A stretch of 64,000 nucleotides of DNA from Aquimarina aggregata (GCF_001632745.1 NZ_LQRT01000060.1:248001-312000); one strand, 5' to 3'. Shown: positions 8,879 to 18,820, numbered from the stretch's first letter. Numbers and translations are program-made. The notes: generated by a model from the sequence alone, not told the origin.

Positions 8879-11119
8879 CTATTCAATAAATATCTTATGT
8901 GTAATTATCTTTTTTTCACCTTTCATTTTAACAAAATAAATACCAGTAGTAAGCTCACTAACATCTAAACTTTTAGTAGTATTAGTATTTGGGTTTGTAT
9001 CAATTAAATGGGTTTGCAAAATTTTTCCATTAATATCACTAATATCGAGGTTAAATATATCGTTTTGACTATTTAATTCTATATTCAAAATATCCTTTGC
9101 AGGATTTGGATAAATTTTTACTTCGTCTGTTTCTAGTGCACTTACTATTGGAGCTTCAATAATATTAGCCGTTGAAACGCAAGTGTTTTCATAAATATTT
9201 GTGTTTTTGTTCACTCCCCAAAGATGACCATTATCTTGTACAGAAATATTAGTCAAGATTCCATTAAATTTTTCCCATACTCCAGAGCCTTTATATTTAT
9301 GAGGAATACCACTATTTAACTGAAGTGCCCATACATCACCTTCTCGAGAAATTGATATATCTGATGCTTTAAAATCTCCTTTTTTACTCCATTTATTGGT
9401 AGAACCAATATATTGATAGATATGGTTATTAGTGCCAACGATCCAAGGATTTCCATCATTTGCAACATCTATACGTATACCTTTTCCATTACCAGGTAGA
9501 AGATTCCATTTTCCGCCTCCGGCATAGCTATAAATATTATTTCCATTGCCTATATGAACAAGTGTATTATGGTTACCTCCAATATCGAATGCTTTTCCTG
9601 GGACCTTTGTCCATCTAGTATTACTTAGATTTCGATAAATTTCATTCTTATCTGTTACAATATAGGGCGACCCGTAGGCAACGTCAATACGTTTTGCTGT
9701 TACTCCAGACATTCTAATCCAGTTGCTATTATTCCAGCGATATATGGATTTATTCGTGCCCACAACGTATACTTTATTTGATCCAGCGCCAATATCAGTA
9801 CCGTTTCCAGGTTTTTTGGACCAATTACAGTTTGGATTTTGGATATTTCCGACACAACCCTTAGAGTTGATAGTACTTATAATAAGAGCCTTTGGTTGAG
9901 GTCCAAAACCTTTATTAAAATTTGTGCCTGCACTCGTAACATGACAATAACTCATTATAGTACCTCCACCAGAAGGTATACCTGGTTTTGCGCATCCGCC
10001 AACGGTATCGACACATCCATCAATCGCTGTGTTATTATTATTCCATTTACAATCTTGTGTATGAGGCGAACCTAAATTATGACCTAATTCGTGTGCAACT
10101 ACTAATACGGACCAAGAATAAGTAGGAACATTTTTGAATGATTTGTGAATACCTGAAACTCCATATTTGTAAGATCCGCATAGGCCATTTACCCAAGCAA
10201 GACCACCAGAATAATTATAGGTTACAAGATGTCCTAAATCTCCATTAAAACTATTTTTATTTCTGTACTCACGATACTTATTTAAATCATTACTAAAAGG
10301 AGCAGTAGAGGTCCATGCTTTTATTCCCGATAAGCGAATACTAATATTATCATTTGCATATAATACTGCAACCTGATTAAATAGGGCCTCTATATAGTTT
10401 GAAGCACCTTGTGCACCACCTTTATCTTTTACTATATCATTTGCAATATCAAAAAAGATTTTAGGGGACTTTATCGCAGCTTTTTCTAGACTATTGCCTG
10501 AAAATTGCTTTTGTGTTGATTCTTTTTCTGGATTGTCAAGGGCCTGACAAGCAAAATTATTAAGGTGAGAGATGTCATTATCCCTGTATATGATTTGATT
10601 ACTACTATTCTTAAGTTTGCCTATAACAAGATTACTGGACTCTTTACCAAAACTAATAATTCCCGAAATTTCATCATTAAGAAAGCTTATAGCTACTACA
10701 GAGTTTGGTTCCCCTTTTACAATACCTGTATAGTGTACCAATTGGTCATCAGGTTTAATGGTTTTACCAGATGGCATTTCAATAATTTGATAATCATTTG
10801 TAGTAATTCTTGCTTTAACCAATTCCAGAGACATTTCAGATTTTTGATCTGGAATAGATAAGTTTATAGTTGTTGGCGCCTTAGATTTAAAAGAAGCTAA
10901 CTGGCTTTTGTCGAAAGAAAAAATAGTATATTCTTTAAATTCAGATGGTACTAATTCACTCACTTTACTTTTGACAACACTATTAAAAAGGTTAACAGTT
11001 TCGAATAAAGCTCCAGCATTTTTTTCTTGTATTACTCTTTGATTAGGAGTTTTAGGTTTGGTTTGAGCAAAGGAAATTGCTGTAAAAAGAGTGAATAATA
11101 AAAAGAAATTTTTTTTCAT
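8879..11119 (-). CDS. Secreted M12-type zinc metalloprotease with tectonin repeats and T9SS sorting domain
   Basis: A 746-aa exported protease. The signal peptide MKKNFFLLFTLFTAISFAQ is followed by a propeptide-like region, then a reprolysin-like catalytic domain with the extended zinc motif HELGHNLGSPHTQDC near residues 341-355 and a downstream IMSYC, the expected Met-turn. Residues about 440-640 contain repeated units of the tectonin/beta-propeller kind (patterns such as KVYVVGTNKSIYRWNNSNWIRM and DVAYGSPYIVTDKNEIYRN). The C-terminal 75 residues (VKIYPNPAKDILNIE to THKIFIE) form a type A T9SS sorting domain, so the enzyme is predicted to cross the outer membrane and be released or anchored. 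It is encoded opposite to the surrounding envelope genes. Substrate unknown; the propeller may bind glycans. Confidence 0.93.
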   Translation of the reverse strand: MKKNFFLLFTLFTAISFAQTKPKTPNQRVIQEKNAGALFETVNLFNSVVKSKVSELVPSEFKEYTIFSFDKSQLASFKSKAPTTINLSIPDQKSEMSLELVKARITTNDYQIIEMPSGKTIKPDDQLVHYTGIVKGEPNSVVAISFLNDEISGIISFGKESSNLVIGKLKNSSNQIIYRDNDISHLNNFACQALDNPEKESTQKQFSGNSLEKAAIKSPKIFFDIANDIVKDKGGAQGASNYIEALFNQVAVLYANDNISIRLSGIKAWTSTAPFSNDLNKYREYRNKNSFNGDLGHLVTYNYSGGLAWVNGLCGSYKYGVSGIHKSFKNVPTYSWSVLVVAHELGHNLGSPHTQDCKWNNNNTAIDGCVDTVGGCAKPGIPSGGGTIMSYCHVTSAGTNFNKGFGPQPKALIISTINSKGCVGNIQNPNCNWSKKPGNGTDIGAGSNKVYVVGTNKSIYRWNNSNWIRMSGVTAKRIDVAYGSPYIVTDKNEIYRNLSNTRWTKVPGKAFDIGGNHNTLVHIGNGNNIYSYAGGGKWNLLPGNGKGIRIDVANDGNPWIVGTNNHIYQYIGSTNKWSKKGDFKASDISISREGDVWALQLNSGIPHKYKGSGVWEKFNGILTNISVQDNGHLWGVNKNTNIYENTCVSTANIIEAPIVSALETDEVKIYPNPAKDILNIELNSQNDIFNLDISDINGKILQTHLIDTNPNTNTTKSLDVSELTTGIYFVKMKGEKKIITHKIFIE

Positions 11120-11533
11120 AATAGTTAGGTTTTAGAGGTTTTGTGTTTTGGTTGACCAAAATACAGATCGTTATTTAGTGTAAATGAATCACAATAAGAC
11201 GCTTTCAACGTCCTCCTTTTAAATCGTGTGATTATTCCATTGTTTCAAAAAAGTAGTGCTTAAATGATTAGAAATGTTAGTTTTGATACTCTAAACAAGA
11301 AGGTAATTTTTTGATTGTTGCAGTAAATGTAGAGGCAGTATCTCTGAAACGATATATGTTTTTAGTATTCGTTTAATGTGAATTAGAATTTGTAGGGTAT
11401 TGATATATTTCGATTTTTTAATGCCAATTAGACTTTTTTTAAGAGTAATAATGCTAAAAACATGTAAATCAAATACATGAATAATAATGGTCTTACCTAT
11501 GAAAATTAATAATACGTATTACTTTAAATTATT
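11120..11533. other. Divergent intergenic region, 414 bp
   Basis: This stretch lies between the divergently read metalloprotease and monooxygenase-like genes and must hold both promoters. It is AT-rich. The only structure I see is a short palindrome, TTTTGG-TTGA-CCAAAA at 11146-11161, 27 bp before the protease start. No small gene with credible coding character was found, and I could not place a confident -33/-7 pair. Confidence 0.4.
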
Positions 11534-11830
11534 ATGATTTTAGAACAAGTAATTTTATATATAAGGCCTAATCAATCAGAAATGTTTGAAAAAGCTTTTA
11601 AAATAGCGCAAAACATAATTATAACTATGAAAGGATACTTACGCCATGATTTACTTAAATGTGTAGAGGAAGAAGATAAATATCTTTTACTAGTAGAATG
11701 GAAAACTATTACTGATCATGAAGAGGGTTTTCGTAAATCGGAAGGGTATCAAGATTGGAAGAATCTTTTACACCATTTTTATGATCCATTTCCAGTTGTT
11801 CAGCATTATTTTTCTGTTTTAGAAAACTAA
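11534..11830 (+). CDS. ABM-domain (antibiotic biosynthesis monooxygenase fold) protein
   Basis: A 98-aa protein with the ferredoxin-like ABM pattern: an N-terminal strand MILEQVILYIRPNQ, a helix FEKAFKIAQNIIITMKG, then strands YLRHDLLKCVEEEDKYLLLVEW and a C-terminal helix ending in VVQHYFSVLE. The single domain is of usual size and would form a dimeric barrel. Members include small monooxygenases and haem-degrading proteins, but many have no assigned substrate, so the chemistry here is unknown. It lies 19 bp upstream of pbpC on the same strand and may share its transcript. No functional link to cell-wall synthesis is evident. Confidence 0.85.
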   Translation: MILEQVILYIRPNQSEMFEKAFKIAQNIIITMKGYLRHDLLKCVEEEDKYLLLVEWKTITDHEEGFRKSEGYQDWKNLLHHFYDPFPVVQHYFSVLEN

Positions 11831-11849
11831 TGTTTATTTAGTAGGATAA

Positions 11850-14204
11850 ATGATTAGAATAAAATTTAAGAATTATATCAAAAAACATCCAAAGCGTTTT
11901 ATTGTTTTTGGATTAGTAGTGATATGGTATTATTTCTGTTTACCAACTCCTTTGTTTGAAAATCCAACAGCAACAGTAATAGAGACTAAAAATGGAACAT
12001 TATTAGGAGCAAAAATTGCAAGTGATGGTCAGTGGCGTTTCCCTGAAACAGATAGTGTTCCAAATAAATTTAAAGCATGTATTATTGCCTTTGAGGACCA
12101 GCAATTTTATCGACACCTTGGATTTAATCCAGTAGCCATTCTTAAAGCGATCCAAGAAAATAGTAAAGCAGGAAAAGTCGTTCGTGGTGGTAGTACCATA
12201 ACACAACAAGTTATTCGTCTATCTAGAAAAGGCCAACGTAGAACCTATTTTGAAAAACTAAAAGAACTTATTCTGGCCACACGGTTAGAACTTAGTACTT
12301 CAAAAGAAAACATTTTAGAGCTATACGCATCTCATGCTCCATACGGAGGTAATGTTGTTGGTATCGATATGGCTGCATGGCGATATTTTGGATTGCCCGC
12401 GTATCAATTATCTTGGGCAGAAAGTGCAACTCTAGCGGTATTGCCAAATGCCCCTTCATTAATATATCCAGGTAAAAATCAAGAACGTTTAAAGCAAAAA
12501 AGGAATCGATTATTAGAAACACTTTTGCAGCAAAGTACAATAGATTCCTTAACGTATGAGTTGGCTATTAGTGAAACGCTACCTAGCAAACCTTATGTAT
12601 TGCCACAAACTGCGCCTCATTTGTTAGATAGAATAGCAAAAAAACATACTGGTAAAAGAATACAAACTACCATCGATCTAATAGTACAAAAACAAGTAAA
12701 TAAAATAGTATCAAAACATTATGAATCATTAAAACAAAATGAAGTTCATAATATGGCAGTTTTGATAATGGATGTAGATACAAGAAAAGTATTAAGTTAT
12801 GTGGGTAATACCCGTACAGATAAAAATCATCAAAAAGATGTTGATATCATTAAAGCGAACAGAAGTACAGGTAGTACATTAAAACCGCTATTATATGCTG
12901 CTATGATGGATAAAGGAGAGTTACTGCCGCAACAACTAGTTTCTGATGTTCCTACTGTCATTGCAGGATATACTCCTAAAAATTATGATGAGAGTTATAG
13001 CGGAGCTGTTCCCGCGAGCAGAGCTCTTGCTCGTTCTTTAAATATTCCTGCAGTTAGATTGCTACAACAGTACGGTTTACAGAGATTTAGAGAGGAGTTA
13101 AACATGTTTAAAATAAAAGGCTTAACATACAGTGCAGATCATTATGGATTATCACTAATTGTTGGTGGAGCAGAGGGTAATTTATGGGACTTGTGTAAAA
13201 CTTATGCTGGGTTTACGGGTACTTTAAAACATTTTGAAGATACATCAAGTGAATATTTTATAAATGAGTTTGCAGAACCTATTATTCTAGCAGATGATAG
13301 TGTCGATTTCGGAAAGAAAACTAGCCAAAAACCAATATACGGAGCAGGAAGTATATGGCTAACATACGAGGCTATGAAAAAAGTTAATCGTCCAGAGGGA
13401 GACGAAGCATGGGAGTTTTATGATTCTTCTAAAGAAATTGCCTGGAAAACAGGAACAAGTTTTGGAAACCGAGATGCTTGGGCTATTGGAACAAGCCAAA
13501 ATCATGTCATTGGTGTTTGGATTGGCAATGCAGATGGAGAGGGACGTCCTGGATTAACAGGATTAAATGCTGCAGCTCCCGTATTATTTGATGTTTTTAA
13601 TCTATTACCTGATTCAAAATGGTTTCCAATCCCCTATGATGACTTAGTAATGACTAATGTTTGCTCTAAAAGTGGCTTTTTGGCCAGTAATCATTGCCCT
13701 ACAAAACAAATGTATATTCCTATTTCTGGTAGAGAAACCAGACCTTGTTCTTTACATAAATTAGTACACTTAGATTTAAGTATGCAATATCGTGTTAACT
13801 CATCATGTGAGCCAATTACCGAGATTATCCATGAACCATGGTTTGTATTGCCCCCCTTACAAGAGTATTTCTTCAAAACAAATAATGCCGATTATAGGTC
13901 ACTACCGCCTTATCGATCAGATTGTATAAAAGAATCTCAGGCAAGAATGGATTTTATTTTTCCTAAAAAAAATAGCAGCGTCTATTTACCTAAAGGATTT
14001 GATGGTAAAATCAATGAAGTCGTTCTTAAAATTGCACATACAGATCCAGAAACTAGAGTCTTTTGGTATATAGATAACCAATTTGTAGGAACCACAAAGC
14101 AATTTCATGAAATGCCTGTATTACCCAAAGTAGGAGATCATTTAATTACAATCGTAGATGAAAAAGGTAATGAGCTAAAAAGAAAACTAACGGTTAAAGA
14201 ATAG
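11850..14204 (+). CDS. pbpC: Penicillin-binding protein 1C (glycosyltransferase/transpeptidase)
   Basis: A 784-aa bifunctional peptidoglycan synthase anchored by one N-terminal membrane helix (RFIVFGLVVIWYYFCL). The GT51 glycosyltransferase domain shows EDQQFYRHLGF (catalytic Glu near residue 83) and RGGSTITQQ. The transpeptidase domain has the nucleophile motif STLK at Ser342-Lys345, SLN near residue 395 and KTGT near residue 532. The last 90 residues form the BiPBP_C beta domain typical of PbpC. All catalytic motifs are intact. PbpC genes commonly accompany bacterial alpha-2-macroglobulin genes, and here the macroglobulin lies just upstream with an intervening insert; the pair may repair and protect the wall after protease attack (inference from the known linkage). 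ATG at 11850 gives the membrane anchor directly. Confidence 0.96.
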   Translation: MIRIKFKNYIKKHPKRFIVFGLVVIWYYFCLPTPLFENPTATVIETKNGTLLGAKIASDGQWRFPETDSVPNKFKACIIAFEDQQFYRHLGFNPVAILKAIQENSKAGKVVRGGSTITQQVIRLSRKGQRRTYFEKLKELILATRLELSTSKENILELYASHAPYGGNVVGIDMAAWRYFGLPAYQLSWAESATLAVLPNAPSLIYPGKNQERLKQKRNRLLETLLQQSTIDSLTYELAISETLPSKPYVLPQTAPHLLDRIAKKHTGKRIQTTIDLIVQKQVNKIVSKHYESLKQNEVHNMAVLIMDVDTRKVLSYVGNTRTDKNHQKDVDIIKANRSTGSTLKPLLYAAMMDKGELLPQQLVSDVPTVIAGYTPKNYDESYSGAVPASRALARSLNIPAVRLLQQYGLQRFREELNMFKIKGLTYSADHYGLSLIVGGAEGNLWDLCKTYAGFTGTLKHFEDTSSEYFINEFAEPIILADDSVDFGKKTSQKPIYGAGSIWLTYEAMKKVNRPEGDEAWEFYDSSKEIAWKTGTSFGNRDAWAIGTSQNHVIGVWIGNADGEGRPGLTGLNAAAPVLFDVFNLLPDSKWFPIPYDDLVMTNVCSKSGFLASNHCPTKQMYIPISGRETRPCSLHKLVHLDLSMQYRVNSSCEPITEIIHEPWFVLPPLQEYFFKTNNADYRSLPPYRSDCIKESQARMDFIFPKKNSSVYLPKGFDGKINEVVLKIAHTDPETRVFWYIDNQFVGTTKQFHEMPVLPKVGDHLITIVDEKGNELKRKLTVKE

Positions 14205-14470
14205 TCCAAACTATAATAATTGATTAGTTTAATTTTAAACATAAGGTTTTAAAGTGACTTTTATATTTGAAACCCGTAACTAGCTGTAATTTAATGGTTT
14301 AACTTTTTTTTGTTTTTGTGTTAAATCATTGTTAGAACCATAAGTTATCTAGTTAATCTTTTCTTAACAGTCATAAAAAGAAGCGTTTAGGGGATGGATT
14401 ATTTTTTTAAGAGTTGTATATTTAACTAATATTGACCAATTGTACTATATTTAACACAAATACTCTTAAA

Positions 14471-16408
14471 ATGAGAAACCTAACCATTAGTTTAAGCATA
14501 TTTTTATGCTTAATTACGAGCGCTTATGCGCAAATTAGTCAGGGTGGAGAGCCCTTATTTTCGAAAGAAAATTTTTCGAAATCTACCGAAATTTCAACAG
14601 TAGAATTACCCAAAGTTGATGTTGTAAAATTGCTAAAAGAAGATGGTGAAGAAGCATCAAAAGATGTTCCCTTACGTTTTGCATATGCTCATGATGTAAA
14701 CCTAAACCCAAAAAATTCTGGGAAGTGGTTTACGAATGAGAATGGGGATAAATTTTGGCTACTAGAGTTAGAGTCTAAAGGAGCAAAATCCCTTAATCTT
14801 ACCTTTTCTAATTTTTATTTACCTGAAGGATCTAAATTATTTATCTACAACGAAGATAAAACAGATGTTAAAGGAGCTTTTACAGCATTAAATAATAAAG
14901 AATCAAGAAAATTGGGTACGGCCCCTATAATGGGTGATAAGATAATTATTGAGTATTATCAGCCTAGCTTAGTTAATGAAAACCCATCTTTACAAATCGC
15001 TAAAGTAGCTCATGATTACAGAGGTATTTATGGCTTAGCTAAAGCTTTTGGGGATTCTGGTTCTTGTAATAACAATGTTAACTGCGCAGAAGGCAACCCT
15101 TGGAAAGATCAAATTAGATCCGTCGCATTAATTACATTAGCAAATGGAAGTAGATTTTGTACTGGAGCATTGATTAATAATACAGCAAACGATGGAACTC
15201 CATATTTTTTAACAGCAAATCATTGTACGGGTAGTGATACATCCAATTGGGTATTTGTTTTTAACTACCAATCTGCCGGTTGCAATAATACAGATGGATC
15301 CCTAAATCAATCGGTTTCAGGATCACAATTGCTTAAAAAAGGAGCTGCTACAGATTATTCATTGTTAAGATTATCAACAGCCCCTCCTAGCAGTTATAAA
15401 GTGTATTATTCTGGATGGGACGCTACAGGCGCTAACCCAACTAAAACTACAGGAATTCATCATCCTAGTGGAGATGTTAAAAAAATCTCCTTTGATAACG
15501 ATGCACCGTCTATAGGAACTTTTAACGGAAACACTGTAGATACACATTGGGAAGTAAATGATTGGGATGACGGTACTACAGAACCAGGTTCGTCGGGATC
15601 ACCATTATTTGATCAAAATAAAAGAATTGTTGGTCAATTACACGGAGGTGGAGCTGCTTGCGGTAATAATTTGTCTGACCTTTACGGACGTTTTGATCTT
15701 TCATTTCCTAATCTCCAGCAATGGTTGGCACCTGGAAGTGGTCTTAAGAAAATTGATGGATATGACCCTGATGGTGGTGGAGGTAACCCTCCGACATGTA
15801 CAGATGTTACGCTTACACTTAAATTTGATGATTATCCAGAAGAAACAAGCTGGACTGTCAAAGATAGCAAAGGTGTCGTAGTTAAATCTGGAGGAACATA
15901 TCCAAATCAAGCAGATGGAAGTACATTAGCAATAGATCTTTGTTTAGAGTCTGGTTGTTATGACTTAACGATTAATGATACGTATGGTGACGGGATGTGT
16001 TGTAGTTATGGTTCTGGGTCTTATGCATTAACAGATGCATCAGGTACACTTGCATCAGGAGCTTCTTTTGCGTCATCAGAAACTAAAAACTTTTGTGTAG
16101 GTACAACCAGAGTTGTAGCAACAACTACAAAAGGAACCGTTAATGCTATTGCATTAAATAACTTAAACCTGTATCCTAATCCAACTACCAATATTCTTAA
16201 TATTGGTTACAAAATTAAAGAAGGATCTAGTATTAGTACATCAATATTAGATATTGCAGGAAGAGTTATTAAGACAAAGAGTTTTAATCATGATATTAAA
16301 TCAGGAAAATTACAGTTAGATGTAAATAGATTGCCCCGAGGTTCTTACTTTCTAAAAATTACAGAAAACAATAACTCTGTAGTGAAGAAGTTCGTAATTT
16401 CTGAATAA
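14471..16408 (+). CDS. Secreted lysyl-endopeptidase-like serine protease with T9SS sorting domain
   Basis: ATG 14471 gives the signal peptide MRNLTISLSIFLCLITSAYAQ; a TTG at 14432 would only add a charged prefix. The 645-aa product has a propeptide, then a trypsin-fold domain of the Achromobacter protease I type with His251 (TANHCTG), Asp295 (TDYSLLRL) and Ser375 (GSSGSPLF). The stretches GIHHPSGDVKKIS and SDLYGRF match conserved parts of lysyl endopeptidases, and the Asp in SDLYGR corresponds, as I recall, to the Asp that selects Lys at P1, so Lys specificity is inferred. Residues about 430-540 form a beta-rich accessory domain; the last 75 (LNLYPNPTTNILNIG to VVKKFVISE) are a type A T9SS sorting signal. 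Single-gene unit, closed by a strong terminator. Confidence 0.93.
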   Translation: MRNLTISLSIFLCLITSAYAQISQGGEPLFSKENFSKSTEISTVELPKVDVVKLLKEDGEEASKDVPLRFAYAHDVNLNPKNSGKWFTNENGDKFWLLELESKGAKSLNLTFSNFYLPEGSKLFIYNEDKTDVKGAFTALNNKESRKLGTAPIMGDKIIIEYYQPSLVNENPSLQIAKVAHDYRGIYGLAKAFGDSGSCNNNVNCAEGNPWKDQIRSVALITLANGSRFCTGALINNTANDGTPYFLTANHCTGSDTSNWVFVFNYQSAGCNNTDGSLNQSVSGSQLLKKGAATDYSLLRLSTAPPSSYKVYYSGWDATGANPTKTTGIHHPSGDVKKISFDNDAPSIGTFNGNTVDTHWEVNDWDDGTTEPGSSGSPLFDQNKRIVGQLHGGGAACGNNLSDLYGRFDLSFPNLQQWLAPGSGLKKIDGYDPDGGGGNPPTCTDVTLTLKFDDYPEETSWTVKDSKGVVVKSGGTYPNQADGSTLAIDLCLESGCYDLTINDTYGDGMCCSYGSGSYALTDASGTLASGASFASSETKNFCVGTTRVVATTTKGTVNAIALNNLNLYPNPTTNILNIGYKIKEGSSISTSILDIAGRVIKTKSFNHDIKSGKLQLDVNRLPRGSYFLKITENNNSVVKKFVISE

Positions 16409-16460
16409 TTCAAAAATTATAAAAACCACGTTAAAATAGTGCAATTGATTCAAGTATATA

Positions 16461-16495
16461 ACACCATCAAAACTAGTTTTGATGGTGTTTTTTTT
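16461..16495. terminator. Strong intrinsic terminator between convergent genes
   Basis: A perfect 28-nt palindrome, ACACCATCAAAACT and AGTTTTGATGGTGT, is followed by eight T residues. It ends the serine protease transcript (+) and can serve the barrel-protein gene on the minus strand. Confidence 0.92.
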
Positions 16496-16498
16496 AGA

Positions 16499-17404
16499 TT
16501 AATTGGTTTTATAAACTAAGCCTAAAGAAAAAGAAGAAGCTCTATCATAATTTCTTCCATCCATGTTTACGGCATATCCTGTAGATATTCCAAAGTTATT
16601 TTTATAAACAGGTACATAAAGGTCTAAGTTAAGATTGGTGTAATCTACTTCAGTTTCAGATAGAACATTAGCACCGCCAGCATCTATAAACTCTTGTGTA
16701 CCAATATCAAGTCCACTTAATGAATTTTGAACACCAACTTTTGCATGTGCATAAAACCACTTATTGTAATATCCAAGTTTTGCACTATACAACATGGCAT
16801 TTGGAATATCAAAGTCAGAACTACTTCTTAAACTATAAGCGGCTTGTATTTCTATAAATAGATTCGAAGGAGTCGAAAATTGAACAAATCCACAACCATC
16901 ATAAGCTGTTGCTCCACTACCAATAGATAAAATTCCGGCTTCCTCATATCCACCAATAGGTAATGTAATTCCAGTAGCACCGCCAAGAGATAATTTAGCA
17001 GCATTATCGAATTCTTTTTCTAAAACTTTGGCTTTAAAGAATAGGCTTAAATCCTGTACACCTTCTATTTCACTGCTTCCCAAAATAGGGTCTGCAATTT
17101 CATTTTCGTTTCTTACGGATACATAAGGAACTGTCACAGTTGTTGATAACCAATCTAGAAAACCATATTCTCCGTAAAGACTCAAAATCGATGATGATAT
17201 TGTTCCCATATTGGCAGGGTTAGCTTGGGATAATGATTCACCCATATAAAAATTATCATAACTTTTAAATGAATAGGATGAAGCAATGGTTAAGTCATTC
17301 TGTTTCGGAAAAAAGCCATTAAGAATAGTTTGGGCAGATAGTGATGAGACGCTTACTAATAATAGTAGTAAGATCATCTTTTTGGGGGTAGAAATTGTAA
17401 TCAT
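16499..17404 (-). CDS. Outer-membrane beta-barrel protein, paralogue 1 of 3
   Basis: A 301-aa protein with signal peptide ending SVSSLSAQ, after which the chain alternates short amphipathic strands and turns, ending in SFSLGLVYKTN, an aromatic-poor but typical barrel-closing strand. It is closely related over its whole length to the next two genes (shared blocks such as NPANMG.ISSSI, EGVQDL, LSLGSGAT, CGFVQF, SSDFDIPNAMLYSAKLGYY and EVDYTNLNLDLYVPVYK). The pattern is like porin-type transporters of the phenol-degradation MetA or OMP_b-brl group, but no specific family is certain and the function is unknown. Each copy has its own intergenic space and hairpin, so they are probably expressed separately. 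Confidence 0.8.
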   Translation of the reverse strand: MITISTPKKMILLLLLVSVSSLSAQTILNGFFPKQNDLTIASSYSFKSYDNFYMGESLSQANPANMGTISSSILSLYGEYGFLDWLSTTVTVPYVSVRNENEIADPILGSSEIEGVQDLSLFFKAKVLEKEFDNAAKLSLGGATGITLPIGGYEEAGILSIGSGATAYDGCGFVQFSTPSNLFIEIQAAYSLRSSSDFDIPNAMLYSAKLGYYNKWFYAHAKVGVQNSLSGLDIGTQEFIDAGGANVLSETEVDYTNLNLDLYVPVYKNNFGISTGYAVNMDGRNYDRASSFSLGLVYKTN

Positions 17405-17633
17405 AGTATCATAGGCGTTGAATATTTTTGGTTGGTTAAAAAATGGAGTTAAGTGTTAAAATTATGTAAATAATTTAGCGTAAAGTATTTAAAAAATCCA
17501 TATAATGCAAATATTATCGATAAAATACTCAATTTTTGATATTTTTACACTATTTTATGTCTAAAAGCTTAATGAGGTTTAGGAAGAGATACGTGATAAA
17601 CAAAAAGAAAAAAGTTGATATTACCTAAAATAC
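17405..17633. other. Intergenic region between barrel paralogues 1 and 2
   Basis: With the hairpin at 17634-17670 and its flank, this forms a 310-bp gap without a credible gene. It should contain the promoter of paralogue 1 on the minus strand; I could not fix its boxes. A 23-codon basic reading frame at 17557-17628 has no supporting features. Confidence 0.4.
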
Positions 17634-17670
17634 AATCACCATCAAAACTAAATTTAGTCTGATGGTGATT
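17634..17670. terminator. Hairpin downstream of barrel paralogue 2
   Basis: Arms AATCACCATCA and TGATGGTGATT enclose a 15-nt loop. The left arm with its flank (TCACCATCAAAACT) repeats the core of the terminator at 16461, consistent with gene plus terminator having been duplicated together. There is no strong T tract, so termination is less certain. Confidence 0.55.
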
Positions 17671-17714
17671 ATAAAATGTTGTCATTGGGGGATAACAACA
17701 TGAATATGATTAAT

Positions 17715-18614
17715 TTATCTAACAGTATACACTAGTCCAAATGAAAAGCCTGATTCTTTATTGTAATTTTGACCATCCATATTTACGGCATACCCTGAAG
17801 AAACACCTAGAGTCTTCTTATAGAGTGGCACATAAAGATCTAAGTAGAAATTGGCATAATCAACTTCGGCTTCGGGTAAAGCATTTGGACCACCAGCATC
17901 TATAAATTCTTGTGAGCCAATATCAAATCCGCTTAGCGAGTTTTGAACACCAATTTTAGCATGTGCATAAAACCAATCGTTATAATAACCGAGTTTAGCA
18001 CTATACATAACTGCATCTGGTATTTCAAAGTCAGAACTATTTTTTAAACTATAAACTGCTTGTACTTCAAGAAATAAGTTAGATGGGGTAGTAAACTGTA
18101 CAAATCCACAACCGTCAAATACAGTAGCTCCGCTACCTAATGATAATACACCAGCTGCTTCATAACCTCCAACAGGTACGGTAACACCAGTAGCACCACC
18201 TAGAGATATTCTAGAGCTGTTTCTAAAGGTTTTATCTAGGACTTTGGCTTTAAGAAATACGTTTAAATCCTGAACGCCTTCAACTTGACTAACACCTTGC
18301 ACAGGATCAAGTGCCCCAGTTTCGTTTTCAACCGAGATGTATGGAATAGTAGCAGAGGTTGATAACCAGTTTAAAATACCGTATTCTCCATATAAACTAT
18401 AAATCGATGATGATATTTCTCCCATATTGGCAGGATTTCCGGCAGTAAGTGTTTCTCCTCTATAGAAGTTATCATAACTTTTTAAAGAGTAGGATGATGC
18501 AACAGTGAGTTCTTTTTTGTTTGGAAAAAAACCATTTATTATGGTCTGTGCAGTAATTGACGATATTGATAATAAAAACAGTAACAATATCAAATTTCTA
18601 GAAGTAGTTTGCAT
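17715..18614 (-). CDS. Outer-membrane beta-barrel protein, paralogue 2 of 3
   Basis: 299 aa, signal peptide MQTTSRNLILLLFLLSISSITAQ, then a barrel-like body ending FSFGLVYTVR. By eye it is clearly closer to paralogue 1 than to paralogue 3: paralogues 1 and 2 share the CGFVQF pair of residues and AHAK(V/I)GVQNSLSG(L/F)DIG, which differ in the third copy. This order suggests two rounds of tandem duplication, with 1 and 2 splitting most recently. Function is unknown; a surface channel or adhesion barrel is possible. There is no T9SS sorting domain, as expected for a barrel inserted by the BAM machinery. Confidence 0.8.
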   Translation of the reverse strand: MQTTSRNLILLLFLLSISSITAQTIINGFFPNKKELTVASSYSLKSYDNFYRGETLTAGNPANMGEISSSIYSLYGEYGILNWLSTSATIPYISVENETGALDPVQGVSQVEGVQDLNVFLKAKVLDKTFRNSSRISLGGATGVTVPVGGYEAAGVLSLGSGATVFDGCGFVQFTTPSNLFLEVQAVYSLKNSSDFEIPDAVMYSAKLGYYNDWFYAHAKIGVQNSLSGFDIGSQEFIDAGGPNALPEAEVDYANFYLDLYVPLYKKTLGVSSGYAVNMDGQNYNKESGFSFGLVYTVR

Positions 18615-18820
18615 ACATATTAATTTAAGTTAGTTACATGAAATTAGGGATTTATCATGGTTTTAACAAAAATTAACGTTAATATGGTGTTAAAATATCT
18701 AAATAAGTATTTAAATATCAATTATTTATGGGGTTTCTGTTGTTTTGTTAAGGTATACAAGTAGGTAAATTCTTCATTTATATGTAGGAATTTATGCTTT
18801 ACCTTGCTTTATAAAAGTTT

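Noticed and set aside
10565..10861. 98-codon plus-strand frame inside the metalloprotease gene
   Set aside because: Antisense shadow of a clearly coding region, no family resemblance and no upstream signals.
17557..17628. 23-codon basic peptide frame between barrel genes
   Set aside because: No leader, no promoter and typical of chance frames in AT-rich spacer DNA.
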